A stretch of DNA of 64,000 nt from Polyangium mundeleinium (GCF_028369105.1 NZ_JAQNDO010000001.1:13171920-13235919); one strand, 5' to 3'. Positions 18,742-27,678 are shown, counted from the first letter of the stretch. Notes: a model not told the origin generated them from the letters alone. Numbers and translations: made by a program.

Positions 18742-18784
18742 TGCGCGTAACGAGTTCACTAATGCTCGTCGTAAGGTGCGTACA

Positions 18785-19918
18785 ATGCGGATGCTCATCA
18801 GGCCCTACAACGCCGACTGTACCTTAGTCTCGTCAGCACTCCGACATGGAGCCCGACTGGATGGGATCATGGTTGACGCTCACGTGTGGCCATTGGCTCG
18901 AAAAAGCTATGAGGAGCTGCGTCGTACTGTGCCTCACGACTGTGAGGTGTTCCTTGATCCGATGACCCACAAGATAGAGCGAAAAAACTTTCGCGAAATG
19001 TCTAAATCGTACCAGCGCGTGCCGCACTTCTTGACCAGGGAGCTTGGTACAAATCGTGTTCCGTATAAGCAGTTACTCGCAAACGGGAAAACAATTGTTG
19101 ACTTGGTCGCAGCGCTCCAGCGCCAGTTCAACGTGACTTCCTTTCTGACGCCGTCGCTCTTCGTTGGCGAAGGCGATGTCGGCGACGAGGAAACGGTCAC
19201 GTCGTTCTCGGTTGGAGAGTATTGGTTGTCAGAGTTCTTCGAGCTCAAGCTCGATCGCCCGGTAGTGCAGTCGCTCTGTCTCGCCGTCGAGTGTCTCCGC
19301 ACTCCGCGGGCATTACAGGCGATTGAAGCGTCCGTGAGGGAACGGCGCCCTGCAGCGATCTACCTGATGCTCTTTGACTTCGAGCTGGGCGCGAACCCAG
19401 AGCTCGACAAAGCTGTATTTCGATTCTTGCGGTTCCTGCGAAGCAACGGCGTGCGTCGCATCATATATAGCCACGCACCATCGTGGGTGTACTTCCTGGA
19501 ACCTTACGGGGTGACAGACTTTGTTTCAGGCGCGAACTACTTGTCCACACTGAAGAAGGAATACCTCGAACGCGAGAAGGACATCGGGGGCATCCCGCAC
19601 AATTACTACATCCCGAAAAGGTTCTGCCGTATGACTCACGCGCAGGCGCAGGAAGCGATCCGATCCGGTCTTTTTGACCCCTGCAGATGTCCTGCCTGCC
19701 ACGGTGGCGTTCCGGAGAACGTGAACGAGATTCGAGAGCACTACATCCACGTGCGTTCGCAGGAGTGTCGCGAGCTTGCCGCTGCAAAGGATAGGATTGC
19801 TTTGCTAACGCAGTGGGCGGATCAGACCGAGGCACTGCTTAGTAGCGCGGAGGAAAAGGAGATCCGCGTCTTGGGTAATCCAACACCTACGCTGTGGCGC
19901 GAAGGGCTTGAGGGTTAG
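18785..19918 (+). CDS. TIM-barrel-like protein with CxCxxC zinc motif (TGT-related?)
   Basis: A 377-aa protein starting MRMLIRPYNADCTL; AAGGTG six bases before the ATG at 18785 decides the start. The middle shows repeated strand-helix units (VEVFLDPMTHKIE-like, AAIYLMLFDFELG, RRIIYSHAPSW, VTDFVSGANY), consistent with a TIM barrel. Residues 300-305 are CRCPAC and a His pair follows at 319/322, reminiscent of the CxCxxC-His zinc site of tRNA-guanine transglycosylases and DpdA-type DNA enzymes, though the spacing to the His is shorter. I therefore suggest, weakly, a TGT-fold enzyme acting on RNA or DNA. It is the third gene of the XRE-ImmA module and overlaps the convergent nuclease-like gene by 32 bp. 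Confidence 0.55.
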   Translation: MRMLIRPYNADCTLVSSALRHGARLDGIMVDAHVWPLARKSYEELRRTVPHDCEVFLDPMTHKIERKNFREMSKSYQRVPHFLTRELGTNRVPYKQLLANGKTIVDLVAALQRQFNVTSFLTPSLFVGEGDVGDEETVTSFSVGEYWLSEFFELKLDRPVVQSLCLAVECLRTPRALQAIEASVRERRPAAIYLMLFDFELGANPELDKAVFRFLRFLRSNGVRRIIYSHAPSWVYFLEPYGVTDFVSGANYLSTLKKEYLEREKDIGGIPHNYYIPKRFCRMTHAQAQEAIRSGLFDPCRCPACHGGVPENVNEIREHYIHVRSQECRELAAAKDRIALLTQWADQTEALLSSAEEKEIRVLGNPTPTLWREGLEG

Positions 19919-20588
19919 CGCATGCGCCACGCGCTCGAAGTAAAGGTTCTATGCCGTGTTCCCAGAAGCGCTCCTCAAGGAAGCGGCGCGTGAGGGTCGT
20001 GTTGGGTTGGCGCGGCTGCGCAGCCAGTTCGATCCTCACGTCGTCGTCCACGACAGAGATGAGACCAATCTGCCGGCTCTCAAGAAGCACTCGATCTACG
20101 GTCTGGGGTATGCGATTAGCCAGCGCTAGGTAGGTCCGGTCTGCGTAGAATCTGTGGCCGTACGCTTGACGAAGGCCGCGTTTCCAGTCTTGAAGTTTTG
20201 CTTCGCAACAGGCCAATTCTGTTATGAGCGATTGGAGGACGGCGCTTCGTATGTATGTATTCGAGTCCTTGACGACAAAGCCGAGCGCGTCGAGTTCGCG
20301 GGCGAGTTCGCGAACCGTCCGCGTCGAGATCGCCAGTTTGTCCGCCCAGTCGTCAATCGTTATTGGTTCGCCCAGCGGTAAGACCTCCCAGGCGCGAAGG
20401 AGTGTCATGCTCGTCAATCCGCGGACAAGTCCCATCTTTTGTCGGCGGCGAGCAGCCACCCAGTCGACATGGGCGGCCACGAGGTCGACCCTGCCTTCGT
20501 GGGTAGTCACCTCTCGGAGAACGACCATGCCGCGGTTGCCGAAGAAGTCGGCGAGCGGCTGGTACATCATCCATTCGGTTTTCAGCAT
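19887..20588 (-). CDS. Nuclease-like protein with an inserted winged helix
   Basis: A 233-aa protein starting MLKTEWMMYQPLADFFG. Two halves of a PD-(D/E)XK motif seem to frame a DNA-binding insert: VLREVTTHEGRVDLVA (residues 22-39) supplies an Asp, and CCEAKLQDWKRGLRQAYGHRFYADRTYLAL (two pieces, about 127-156) supplies the E-x-K strand and the following QA helix seen in many nucleases. Between them, residues 55-115 form a winged helix with DWADKLAISTRTVRELARELDALGFV. The C-terminal 60 residues are mixed. It converges with the XRE-ImmA module, overlapping its last gene by 32 bp, so expression may be mutually exclusive. Family not recognised by name. Confidence 0.55.
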   Translation of the reverse strand: MLKTEWMMYQPLADFFGNRGMVVLREVTTHEGRVDLVAAHVDWVAARRRQKMGLVRGLTSMTLLRAWEVLPLGEPITIDDWADKLAISTRTVRELARELDALGFVVKDSNTYIRSAVLQSLITELACCEAKLQDWKRGLRQAYGHRFYADRTYLALANRIPQTVDRVLLESRQIGLISVVDDDVRIELAAQPRQPNTTLTRRFLEERFWEHGIEPLLRARGACANPQALRATA

Positions 20589-21021
20589 ACGCCTCCTCGC
20601 TCTCAGCTCGGTCGTACCACCTCACGCTCCTGCTGGTAAAACTTTCTGCCTGGGGCCATGGAGGGTTGTGTCAAACAATGTCCTATTCGCATACGCCTGC
20701 GTAGCGTTGTACGCATGTAGCTCAAGCCCCACGAGGTTCAGAATTCGAGCGTCATGCCATCTTGTGCATGCCTGTTGGAAGCGTCAGACCGTGCGTGTGC
20801 GCTCAGCCACTTCAGACGGGGAGGCGCGGTGGCGAACAGGCGCATCCCGGCGTACGACGCCGCGCGGCATCTTAGCACGAGCTGCGCATGGGGCTGAACC
20901 GGGAGTTCGGGACGGCCGCTCGGCGGGAGAAGGTACCCCGCGGTATCACTGACCGTCCTTGCTACCGCCGAGCCAATGCAGGTCCGTAATTATTGCCAAG
21001 TTGTTGAAGAGGAAAACAAAT
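20589..21021. other. Gene-free stretch
   Basis: 433 bp between a leftward gene (start 20588) and a rightward gene (start 21022). It must carry both promoters. I see no strong sigma-70 pair, RNA gene or repeat; short frames here lack codon bias. Confidence 0.4.
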
Positions 21022-21501
21022 ATGAGCAAAGGCCAGCAAACGAAAGCTCGTGGGACAACGGGACGACAGGCATCAACGCAGCGTCCCAAGCGATCGAATA
21101 GCAGCACGCATTCTCAAGAGGTGGATATGGCTCGAAAGAAGGATCTGAGCACCGAGGCGAAGGTGGGACTGGGTCTGGTGGCCACCGGGCTCGCGGCTGG
21201 GGCCTACTACTACCTCAAGAGCGGAGCAGGCTCGGAAAAGAACGCTGCCCTCATCCCCGACCCGCTCGAGGTGCAGCTCGATAGAGTGGTCGATGCACTA
21301 AACGGGAAGTTCGGCAAGCGCTGGGGGAACCGCACCCTGGCGGTACTAGAAAAGGGGCTGGAGGCGGTGTTGTCACCGCAGCTCGTAGCGCTCGTGAGAA
21401 TCGTGCACAAGGCGGAGCTGCTCGGGCAGGAGATGGAGCTATCCGGTGCGGCGAAGCGGCAGAAAGCAGCCGGGTGGGCGCAGGAAATGGTCAAAGCCTG
21501 A
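21022..21501 (+). CDS. Small membrane-anchored hypothetical protein
   Basis: From the ATG at 21022 (GAGGA eight bases upstream) it is 159 aa, with a Lys/Arg/Ser/Thr-rich first 35 residues. An equally good start is the ATG at 21127, preceded by AGAGGTGG, giving 124 aa beginning MARKKDLSTEAKVG. A hydrophobic segment VGLGLVATGLAAGAYYYL follows this second start, then a soluble helical domain (PLEVQLDRVVDALNGKFGKRW, LAVLEKGLEAVLSPQLVALVR). Family unknown. It is convergent with the second DUF4041-T5orf172 gene. Confidence 0.55.
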   Translation: MSKGQQTKARGTTGRQASTQRPKRSNSSTHSQEVDMARKKDLSTEAKVGLGLVATGLAAGAYYYLKSGAGSEKNAALIPDPLEVQLDRVVDALNGKFGKRWGNRTLAVLEKGLEAVLSPQLVALVRIVHKAELLGQEMELSGAAKRQKAAGWAQEMVKA

Positions 21502-21663
21502 AGGCGCGTGGCTCTTCGTGGTGCGTCCACGCACGAATCTCTCCCGCGCTTCGGCCTTCGGGCGCGGCCTCGCAACGCCCCGAGCCCGGCTCCTCCTCGC
21601 GGCGGGCGGAGCGCGACGCCTTCGGCGAACTCCCCTATGTCCACGCGGTCGGGGCGGCAGCAG

Positions 21664-23292
21664 CTACGCCGTGGCCTCGACGAGCTCCCGTTCGCCTACC
21701 GAGGCTGCTTCCGCCTTCGCCTGCATCTCGAGCCACGCCTTCTCATCGAACCGCTTCTCCGCCATCGCCCGCTCGATCGCCTGCGTCTCGCGGAACTCCC
21801 GCGCCTCCGCCGCGATCGTCCACGTCCCGTCCACCTTCATCTGCTCGAGCTCCTGGCGGATGTCGTGTAACGCCACGCGGAAGAACTCCTTCCGCGGGTT
21901 CACCTTGTTCACCTGGCTCCGGACAAACCGCTCGTGGAGCGCGTGCTCGAGGGCAGGTGCATCCTCGCTCGGGATCAACGCATGCACGTCGAACTCGAAC
22001 GGCACGCTCGCATCGCCGAGCTCACGGACACGATCGAGCGGCTCGAGACGTCGGGTCATGCCGATCTTGTAGACGTTTTCCCCGAACGAGCCGATGTTCG
22101 AGATCACGTAGACGTACCCGCTCTTCGTCTGCTGCGCCATCGACAGCGCCCGCTTGTTCTTCTCCTCGGCGAGGCGAAGTTTCTCGGACAGCTCGCGCAG
22201 CTTCTCCTCGTACTTCGCGCGTTCTTCCGCGCTCGCCTTGTCGACGTCACGCCGCGCCTTATCCATCGCCTTCCGGATCGTCTCTTGCTCCTTCTCGGCC
22301 TCCTTCAACGCCTTCTCGAACTCGCGCTGCGCTCGCTCCTCCTCGCGGATTCGCTCCTTGATGAGCCTCTGCTCTTCACGCTCCTTGAGCTTCAGCTCCT
22401 GCGCGACGACGGCCCAGCGCAGCTCCTCGAGCCGCGCCTCCAAGTACTCGGGCAGGATCCGGGCGTCGCGGAACGCGCGGCCGTTGTGGTTCACGAGCGT
22501 GAACACGTCGCGGATTTTCTGCTGCAGGGTGCCGTGGTTGTCGTGCCTCACGTCGGCGAGGATCGCGTCGGTCTTGCCGTTGAAGGCGTCGAGCACGAAC
22601 TCGATGGCGGTCGTGCGCCGGTTCGCCTCCACGTAGTCGCAGGTCGCGGCCGTGCCCTGCTTGATCATGTTGCGGACCTTCTCGCGGGCCGCCTTGAGAC
22701 GCTGCCCGGCCTCCGCGAACCCGAACTCCTCGGCGAGATCATCGAGTAGTCCAGCAGTGGGCATCACGTAGCGGTCGCCGTACCCCTCGATGACGTTCTT
22801 CATCGCCTGCACGGTCTGCTCGAGGCGCTTCGAGTCGCGCATGGCTTCGAGGGCGCCAGCAGCGATCTCCTCTGCGCGCCGGTTCGCCTCAGCGATGGTA
22901 CGGGCAGCATCGGCCGACGCCTGAGACGCGGCTGCTTGGGCTGACGCACGTGCCTGCGCGTTGGTCGTCTTTGCTTCTGCGACGAGACGATCCGCCTCGC
23001 GCCGAGCTTCGGTCTTCATCTGCGTCGCCGCCACTTCGGCTTGCGCTCGTGCCTCCACTGCCCACGTCTCTGCCTTCGCGCGAATGGAAGCCGCCGCTTC
23101 TTCCGCTTCGATTACCGTCTCGTAGCGGCTCAGGCGCTTCACGTGCTTCTGCAGGCTTGCGATCTGCTTGTCGAGACCGGCCTTCGCCTGGTTCGCTTGT
23201 CGAAGAGCGTCGTCAGCCTTCTTCGCCTTCGACGCGAAGAACGCTACGGCCGCGAGCGCGCCGAGCAGGAGGACAACGAGAAGAATCTCCAC
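21664..23292 (-). CDS. Second DUF4041-T5orf172 (GIY-YIG-like) membrane-anchored protein
   Basis: A 542-aa protein. A GTG at 23292 with GGAGG seven bases upstream sets the start, removing 43 residues from the longer frame. Residues 2-20 are a hydrophobic anchor (EILLVVLLLGALAAVAFFA), then a long coiled coil rich in Ala, Glu and Arg (20-180), the DUF4041 core (about 190-310), another coiled coil, and the T5orf172 domain at 391-472 (SGYVYVISNIGSFGENVYKIG, LGDASVPFEFDVHALI). The domain is nearly identical in motif sequence to that at 14143-15516, so the two are paralogues or were acquired from related elements. The first coiled coil is much longer here. Confidence 0.85.
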   Translation of the reverse strand: MEILLVVLLLGALAAVAFFASKAKKADDALRQANQAKAGLDKQIASLQKHVKRLSRYETVIEAEEAAASIRAKAETWAVEARAQAEVAATQMKTEARREADRLVAEAKTTNAQARASAQAAASQASADAARTIAEANRRAEEIAAGALEAMRDSKRLEQTVQAMKNVIEGYGDRYVMPTAGLLDDLAEEFGFAEAGQRLKAAREKVRNMIKQGTAATCDYVEANRRTTAIEFVLDAFNGKTDAILADVRHDNHGTLQQKIRDVFTLVNHNGRAFRDARILPEYLEARLEELRWAVVAQELKLKEREEQRLIKERIREEERAQREFEKALKEAEKEQETIRKAMDKARRDVDKASAEERAKYEEKLRELSEKLRLAEEKNKRALSMAQQTKSGYVYVISNIGSFGENVYKIGMTRRLEPLDRVRELGDASVPFEFDVHALIPSEDAPALEHALHERFVRSQVNKVNPRKEFFRVALHDIRQELEQMKVDGTWTIAAEAREFRETQAIERAMAEKRFDEKAWLEMQAKAEAASVGERELVEATA

Positions 23293-23375
23293 GGGCTCCC
23301 CTCCGCGGCCGACTTTGGGCCGCACTAGCAGCATAACGGACCGCTCAGGGGCTTGTACGACGAACGTGTTCTCCG

Positions 23376-23482
23376 CCGTCCACAGCCCGCATGACCTCGT
23401 GGCCGCCCTCCGACGTGTCACGCATGCAGTCCAGACGGGCGTGCCCCTGCTGCTAACCGCGCGCCATGCAAGCCGCTCTCAC
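23376..23482. repeat. Dispersed upstream repeat, copy 1
   Basis: Shares several blocks with 27442-27595, e.g. CCGTCCACA, CCCGCATGA, CCAGACG-GCGTGC-CCTGCTGC and GCGCGCC-TGCAAGCC. Each copy lies 80-120 bp upstream of a minus-strand island gene (starts 23292 and 27328), so it may be a shared promoter or regulatory region, or the remnant of a duplicated element. Confidence 0.45.
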
Positions 23483-23925
23483 GGAGCCCCTGGGAGTCGG
23501 ACGCTCTCCGGCGGCGCTACGCTCAACGATCGGATCTTCGCGGTGCTGTCGCACGATTCGACGCTTGCCCGGACAGCCTCGCCCCACACTTGCTCGCTCC
23601 CCCTTGGCCACACGCGCGTGTCGCCCTCCGGGATGTCGGAGCGGAAGCTCCAGGTGGCCGTGGGGAGCTCATTGAACGCTTTGAACCGACCGCACCAGCC
23701 GTTGCTGCCGACAATCTGGGTGGCCTCGGCGAGCGTCTTGGGAGGGTGGGCCTTAACCGCGGCGTCGAGTCTCGCCAGTTCGTCCAGTACAGCGCGGTCG
23801 CGATGCTGGCGTGTACGAGCCTCCTTGTTGCTCTCCTCGGTGATGTCGCGGTACGCGCCCCAGCCGATCCACCCGAGAACGATGAGCGGTACTACGATCG
23901 TCCAGAAGTAGAACTTGCGCCCCAT
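23479..23925 (-). CDS. Single-span membrane hypothetical protein
   Basis: A 148-aa protein starting MGRKFYFWTIVVPLIVLGW. Residues 4-24 form one membrane helix with a short basic cytoplasmic head. A charged helix follows (RDITEESNKEARTRQHRDRAVLDELARL), then a small outer domain with two Cys residues (GWCGRF and VESCDS) that could form a disulfide. Family not recognised. It lies just upstream of the second DUF4041-T5orf172 gene on the same strand, separated by the dispersed repeat, and may be co-transcribed with the helicase cluster. Confidence 0.55.
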   Translation of the reverse strand: MGRKFYFWTIVVPLIVLGWIGWGAYRDITEESNKEARTRQHRDRAVLDELARLDAAVKAHPPKTLAEATQIVGSNGWCGRFKAFNELPTATWSFRSDIPEGDTRVWPRGSEQVWGEAVRASVESCDSTAKIRSLSVAPPESVRLPGAP

Positions 23926-24067
23926 CGCCGGCCTCGAGCCTACCGAGACACGATGCCGGCGGCGACAATATCGACCCCCGCGAGCTGTCCGCCTCGCTCA
24001 GGCGATCGGGCTAAGCGCGAGCAGCCCGAACATGAGGGCGCGGGCAGCGCGGCGTAACAAGCAGCGT

Positions 24068-24631
24068 CTACACATCGAAGATGCGGGCCTCCAACCAGAG
24101 GTCATCGCATTGCACGGTCTGCACGGCCCTAGGGGCCACCGTCCCCCGGCCCGACCAGAGCACGTTCTGCGCGCCGTTTTTGGCGTGTGCTGCCCTCAGG
24201 GCGGGCACGCCAGCGTCGCGCAGATACGTGAGTGCTCGCCAGTGGCGGAGACCGGCAGCCGTGTGGGCTGGAAGAACGGCGAGGTCCGGCCTTGAGGTCA
24301 CGAGACCGTCCCTCACGGCATCGCTGAAGGCTTCGCCGCAGAGAGCAAGGCCGATGCGGTGCCTACGCAGGCGAAGCTCGCGAGCTTCAGCGTTTGCGTC
24401 GGATGGAGCGAGGCTCCAGTTCCGGCTTGTCGTCGAACGTTGCTGCCAGACGATCGGGGCTCTCTGCTCCGGCGACCAGGCCACGATGAAGAAAGGCAAG
24501 GCTCCGCGACGGATGACGACGCCAAGCTCGGTCTTTCGCTCCCAGCTCGGCCCGCAGGCATCGACGCCCGCCACCACCGCCATGTCGAGTCGGCGTGCCT
24601 CCCGTACGAGCGGCTCGGCCGCTCGTGCCAC
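24068..24631 (-). CDS. Nitrilase/CN-hydrolase-like protein, in frame with the upstream helicase
   Basis: From the first usual start (GTG, 24631) it is 187 aa, but the frame is open for another 61 codons up to the TAG that ends the helicase, with no ATG, GTG or TTG. That extension encodes nitrilase-like sequence (HLVLFPAGFLRARSS), so the real protein is longer. Later parts fit the superfamily: MAVVAGVDACG, the Cys strand RIGLALCGEAF, and the hydrophobic DLAVLPAHTA. Of the Glu-Lys-Cys triad only the Cys is clear; the first Glu site reads FPAG rather than FPE. It may be a non-catalytic or altered member. A readthrough product or a CTG start must be considered. Confidence 0.5.
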   Translation of the reverse strand: MARAAEPLVREARRLDMAVVAGVDACGPSWERKTELGVVIRRGALPFFIVAWSPEQRAPIVWQQRSTTSRNWSLAPSDANAEARELRLRRHRIGLALCGEAFSDAVRDGLVTSRPDLAVLPAHTAAGLRHWRALTYLRDAGVPALRAAHAKNGAQNVLWSGRGTVAPRAVQTVQCDDLWLEARIFDV

Positions 24632-24814
24632 GTCGACGATGGACGAGGAGCGCGCTCGAAGAAAGCCGGCAGGAAATAGGACCAGGTGCGCTGCATGTCC
24701 GGCAGCCCAAGTGAGACATGACCGTCCGGCGTTTGCGCGGTTCGCATTCGCATCCGGCAGACGGTACCCGCTCAGCCCCGCGACGACGGAACACGCTCTG
24801 AGCTTGCCCAGCCT

Positions 24815-27328
24815 CTACTCCAGCGCGACGGTGTACTTGCCCACGAAGTTCTCGGATGCGACGCCCGTTTGGGCAGCGAGTTGCGCCACCTCGTTCGGCT
24901 TCCACTGCGCGGGGGGCCTCTTCGCGAGCGCCGCGACGAATTTCTCCACGGCGTCGACGAACTCTTCGAGCTTCTTCGGCGTGATCACTCGTGTCCCGTG
25001 CGGGAAGTGGGCCTTCTCGTGACCCGTCGAAGCTCGGGCGACGATCACCGGAGTCGGCGTTCGTGTTGGGTAGGAGTCCTTGAACCACTTGAGGCTGTCG
25101 TGGAGCTGACCCGAATGCTTCTTCGGCAGGGTCGTGCCCGCCTCCTCGTTCTTGCACTCGATCACGAGGCTGACGTCGGGCCACAGCCAGAGATCGTCAG
25201 GGCCTTCCCCGAAGTCGCTCTCGGGCTGACTCCCTGCGGCACCCACGACCTCCGCAAGTTCCGCGACGGCTCGCTCAAACGTCACGTACGACGCTCCGAA
25301 GGAGAGCCGCGCCCGTAGGGCCTGCACCGCAGCAACGGCCCCGTTCGGATTCTCGAAACCCGCGTACCACCGGAGGATCGCGGCTGGCACCTCGACGCGG
25401 CCAGGATCGGCCGGGCGCACGGCCGTCCCTCTCGGCGGTGCGAACACACGGTGGTTCTTGGCGTGAGCTCCAGCCTGCAACTTCAGAGCCTTCGCTTCGT
25501 TTGCTGAGAACTGGTAGCTGGCGGCAAGCTGCAAGTACCAGCCGAGCGCACGGTCGTCGTTGACGAGAGGCGGCCGGGTATTCTGGCAGATTAGATCGCA
25601 CGCGCCTTGCGGATCATGAAGAGCAAGTTTCGCAGCCGTGCGCTCCATGGCCGCGAGCTTGATCAACTCCTTGTTGATCGGCCTCTTGCCCTTCGCGACC
25701 TGGCGCACTTCGGCGTCGTAAAAGTCCTTCCACGACTGGTCACGCTTGATGCACGCGAGAGCTAGGTTGGTAAACGCAACCTCCGGACCTCCAGAGGCCG
25801 TCTCCGCGAGGCTGATGTCCGCGAGTCGACGAGCGAGATCGAGCTGGGCTCGTGTGGCCGGGTTGAAGAGCGTAAGCACCTCCCCACGCGACATGAAGCT
25901 CGCCAGATCGGGGCCTGCGAGCACTACGACCGCGTAGTCCACGTGAGAACGAACCGCACGGCCCATCCCCTGCTCGATCCGATGAACCAGTCGGTTCTGC
26001 GACGCGCTCGGCCTGCCTGGGATCGTTGCATCGTGCCGAGTCGTCATGCTCTCGCCGAAGGGCATCCCGTCGATGACGAGAACGCGGCAGGCGTCGTCGG
26101 GGAGATCGACGCCGTCGTAGCGGTTCGCGAAGGCCGCCATCTTGATCGTTCCATCGCGGAGACCGATGACCGTTTGGTCTACGTCTTCACCGGCAACCGC
26201 CTTGGCTCCGTGCTTTGCCCACTCGTTCGCCATCGCCTTCGACGGGCAGAGCACGACTACGGCGCGCTTGGCCTTGGTGGCCATATTCGCGCACCAGGTC
26301 ATCAGCCACTCTCGCGTGAGCGTCTTGTCGATGAGCGTGGGAACGAGAACCATGCGCTCGCCGACGCCAGCATCGGAGACCGGCTCGACGGGAGCCGCCG
26401 CCGCGTCCTCCGCGCATCCGAGTTCTCGGACAAGAGCGGAGTCATCGGCAAGCGTCGCCGACATGAACAGCCGGTGCTTCGCTTCCTCGAAAGCACGAAC
26501 GGCCTCCACCGGAGGGACGTCCGGCGTGATCTCGATCCCTTCACCCCCGACGATGCACCGGCAAAACTCCAGCCGATCGCGCAGATGACCCCAGACGAAC
26601 TTGAGCTGGTCGTCCTTCGCGTGGTCGGCGAGAAGTTCGCGGACATCGGGGACGAGCGGTCGCCAGATCCAGTACGGCACCTCCAGCAGCGCAGCGAGAT
26701 CCTCCCGGACCACTCCGGTCCAGATGCCAGGCATCCACGCACGCAACGGTCCTTCGAGGAGCTTGCGGATGCGCTGGGCGAGGTCCGACTTGAAGGGCAG
26801 CCGAATCGTGAAGGCGTCGCGTACTTCTTCGATGCCCGCATGGGCGTCGTCGAGCACGAACGCGCACGGCGAGAGACGAACATCGGCGCGGTCGAACGTG
26901 GTGTTCGCGGTGAAGAGCTTCTTGTACGTGCAGACGATGATCGCTTCGCCAGAGGTGCCGGACGCATCCGGGTGTCGCTCGCCACCCGCGTACGGCACGG
27001 CCTTCAGACCGATGCTCGCCGCCTCTGCGAGGACTTGGCCTACGAGCTGGGCATTCGGGCAGAGGTAGACCACCGCCTCCTTCTTCTCGAGCGCGTGCGA
27101 CCGCAGGTACAAGAGGCCGACAGTCGTCTTGCCGGCGCCGGTGCTCACCTTCATCACGTGGTCACGACGGGCGCGACTTGCCGTGAGGGCTTGGAGCGAC
27201 TCGATCTGCGCCTTCCGAAGCTCTGTGTGCGACGTCTTGCGATCGAGCGACTCGAAAAGCTTCAGGAGATCGGTCGGATCGAGAGGCCCCTTGCCGCCTC
27301 CGCTGCCGTACTTCTTGAAGTCGATCAT
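24815..27328 (-). CDS. SF2 helicase fused to a PD-(D/E)XK nuclease
   Basis: An 837-aa protein starting MIDFKKYGSGGGKGP. Helicase motifs are Walker A VSTGAGKTT (61-69), DDAH box in FVLDDAHAG (160-163), MSAT (289-292) and motif VI QGMGRAVR (453-460). Residues 470-670 are helical. The C-terminal nuclease (about 675-800) has a FERAVAELAE helix, DDLWLWPD, and the catalytic IECKNE (Glu724, Lys726). Helicase-nuclease fusions of this kind act on foreign DNA in several defence systems; I cannot assign it to a named one. The gene is divergent from a GIY-YIG gene and is followed in the same frame, after a single TAG, by a nitrilase-like sequence. Confidence 0.8.
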   Translation of the reverse strand: MIDFKKYGSGGGKGPLDPTDLLKLFESLDRKTSHTELRKAQIESLQALTASRARRDHVMKVSTGAGKTTVGLLYLRSHALEKKEAVVYLCPNAQLVGQVLAEAASIGLKAVPYAGGERHPDASGTSGEAIIVCTYKKLFTANTTFDRADVRLSPCAFVLDDAHAGIEEVRDAFTIRLPFKSDLAQRIRKLLEGPLRAWMPGIWTGVVREDLAALLEVPYWIWRPLVPDVRELLADHAKDDQLKFVWGHLRDRLEFCRCIVGGEGIEITPDVPPVEAVRAFEEAKHRLFMSATLADDSALVRELGCAEDAAAAPVEPVSDAGVGERMVLVPTLIDKTLTREWLMTWCANMATKAKRAVVVLCPSKAMANEWAKHGAKAVAGEDVDQTVIGLRDGTIKMAAFANRYDGVDLPDDACRVLVIDGMPFGESMTTRHDATIPGRPSASQNRLVHRIEQGMGRAVRSHVDYAVVVLAGPDLASFMSRGEVLTLFNPATRAQLDLARRLADISLAETASGGPEVAFTNLALACIKRDQSWKDFYDAEVRQVAKGKRPINKELIKLAAMERTAAKLALHDPQGACDLICQNTRPPLVNDDRALGWYLQLAASYQFSANEAKALKLQAGAHAKNHRVFAPPRGTAVRPADPGRVEVPAAILRWYAGFENPNGAVAAVQALRARLSFGASYVTFERAVAELAEVVGAAGSQPESDFGEGPDDLWLWPDVSLVIECKNEEAGTTLPKKHSGQLHDSLKWFKDSYPTRTPTPVIVARASTGHEKAHFPHGTRVITPKKLEEFVDAVEKFVAALAKRPPAQWKPNEVAQLAAQTGVASENFVGKYTVALE

Positions 27329-27678
27329 GCGTCGCTCCGTCGGGGCTCGGTCTTACTACCGCACTACCTGAGGTACTAGGGCGGTTCTTAGAAGATCGCG
27401 TCCGGGAGGGCCTGCGGATTCCGAAAAACTCAGGCCGCTTGTCCGTCCACACCCCGCATGAGCTTATGGCCCGCCCTTGCCGCCAGTGGCAAGTGCAGCC
27501 AGACGAGCGTGCGCCTGCTGCGAAGCTCTGCGTGAGCCCGGAGCTAAAAGAACGGGCCCAAGGCGCAGCGGCGCGCCTTGCAAGCCACGCTCTTGTCCCG
27601 TCGTTCGATGCGGTCTCACGGCGACCGTGCTGCGGGCAAGCAGTGCTACGCTCGTACGTCGCCCGCCTCTCGACGCGC
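27329..27678. other. Divergent intergenic region with dispersed repeat, copy 2 (27442-27595)
   Basis: 350 bp between the helicase-nuclease (leftward) and the GIY-YIG gene (rightward). It holds a diverged copy of the repeat found at 23376-23482, with about 60 extra bases inside. No clear promoter boxes are visible. Coding frames that cross it lack codon bias. Confidence 0.45.
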
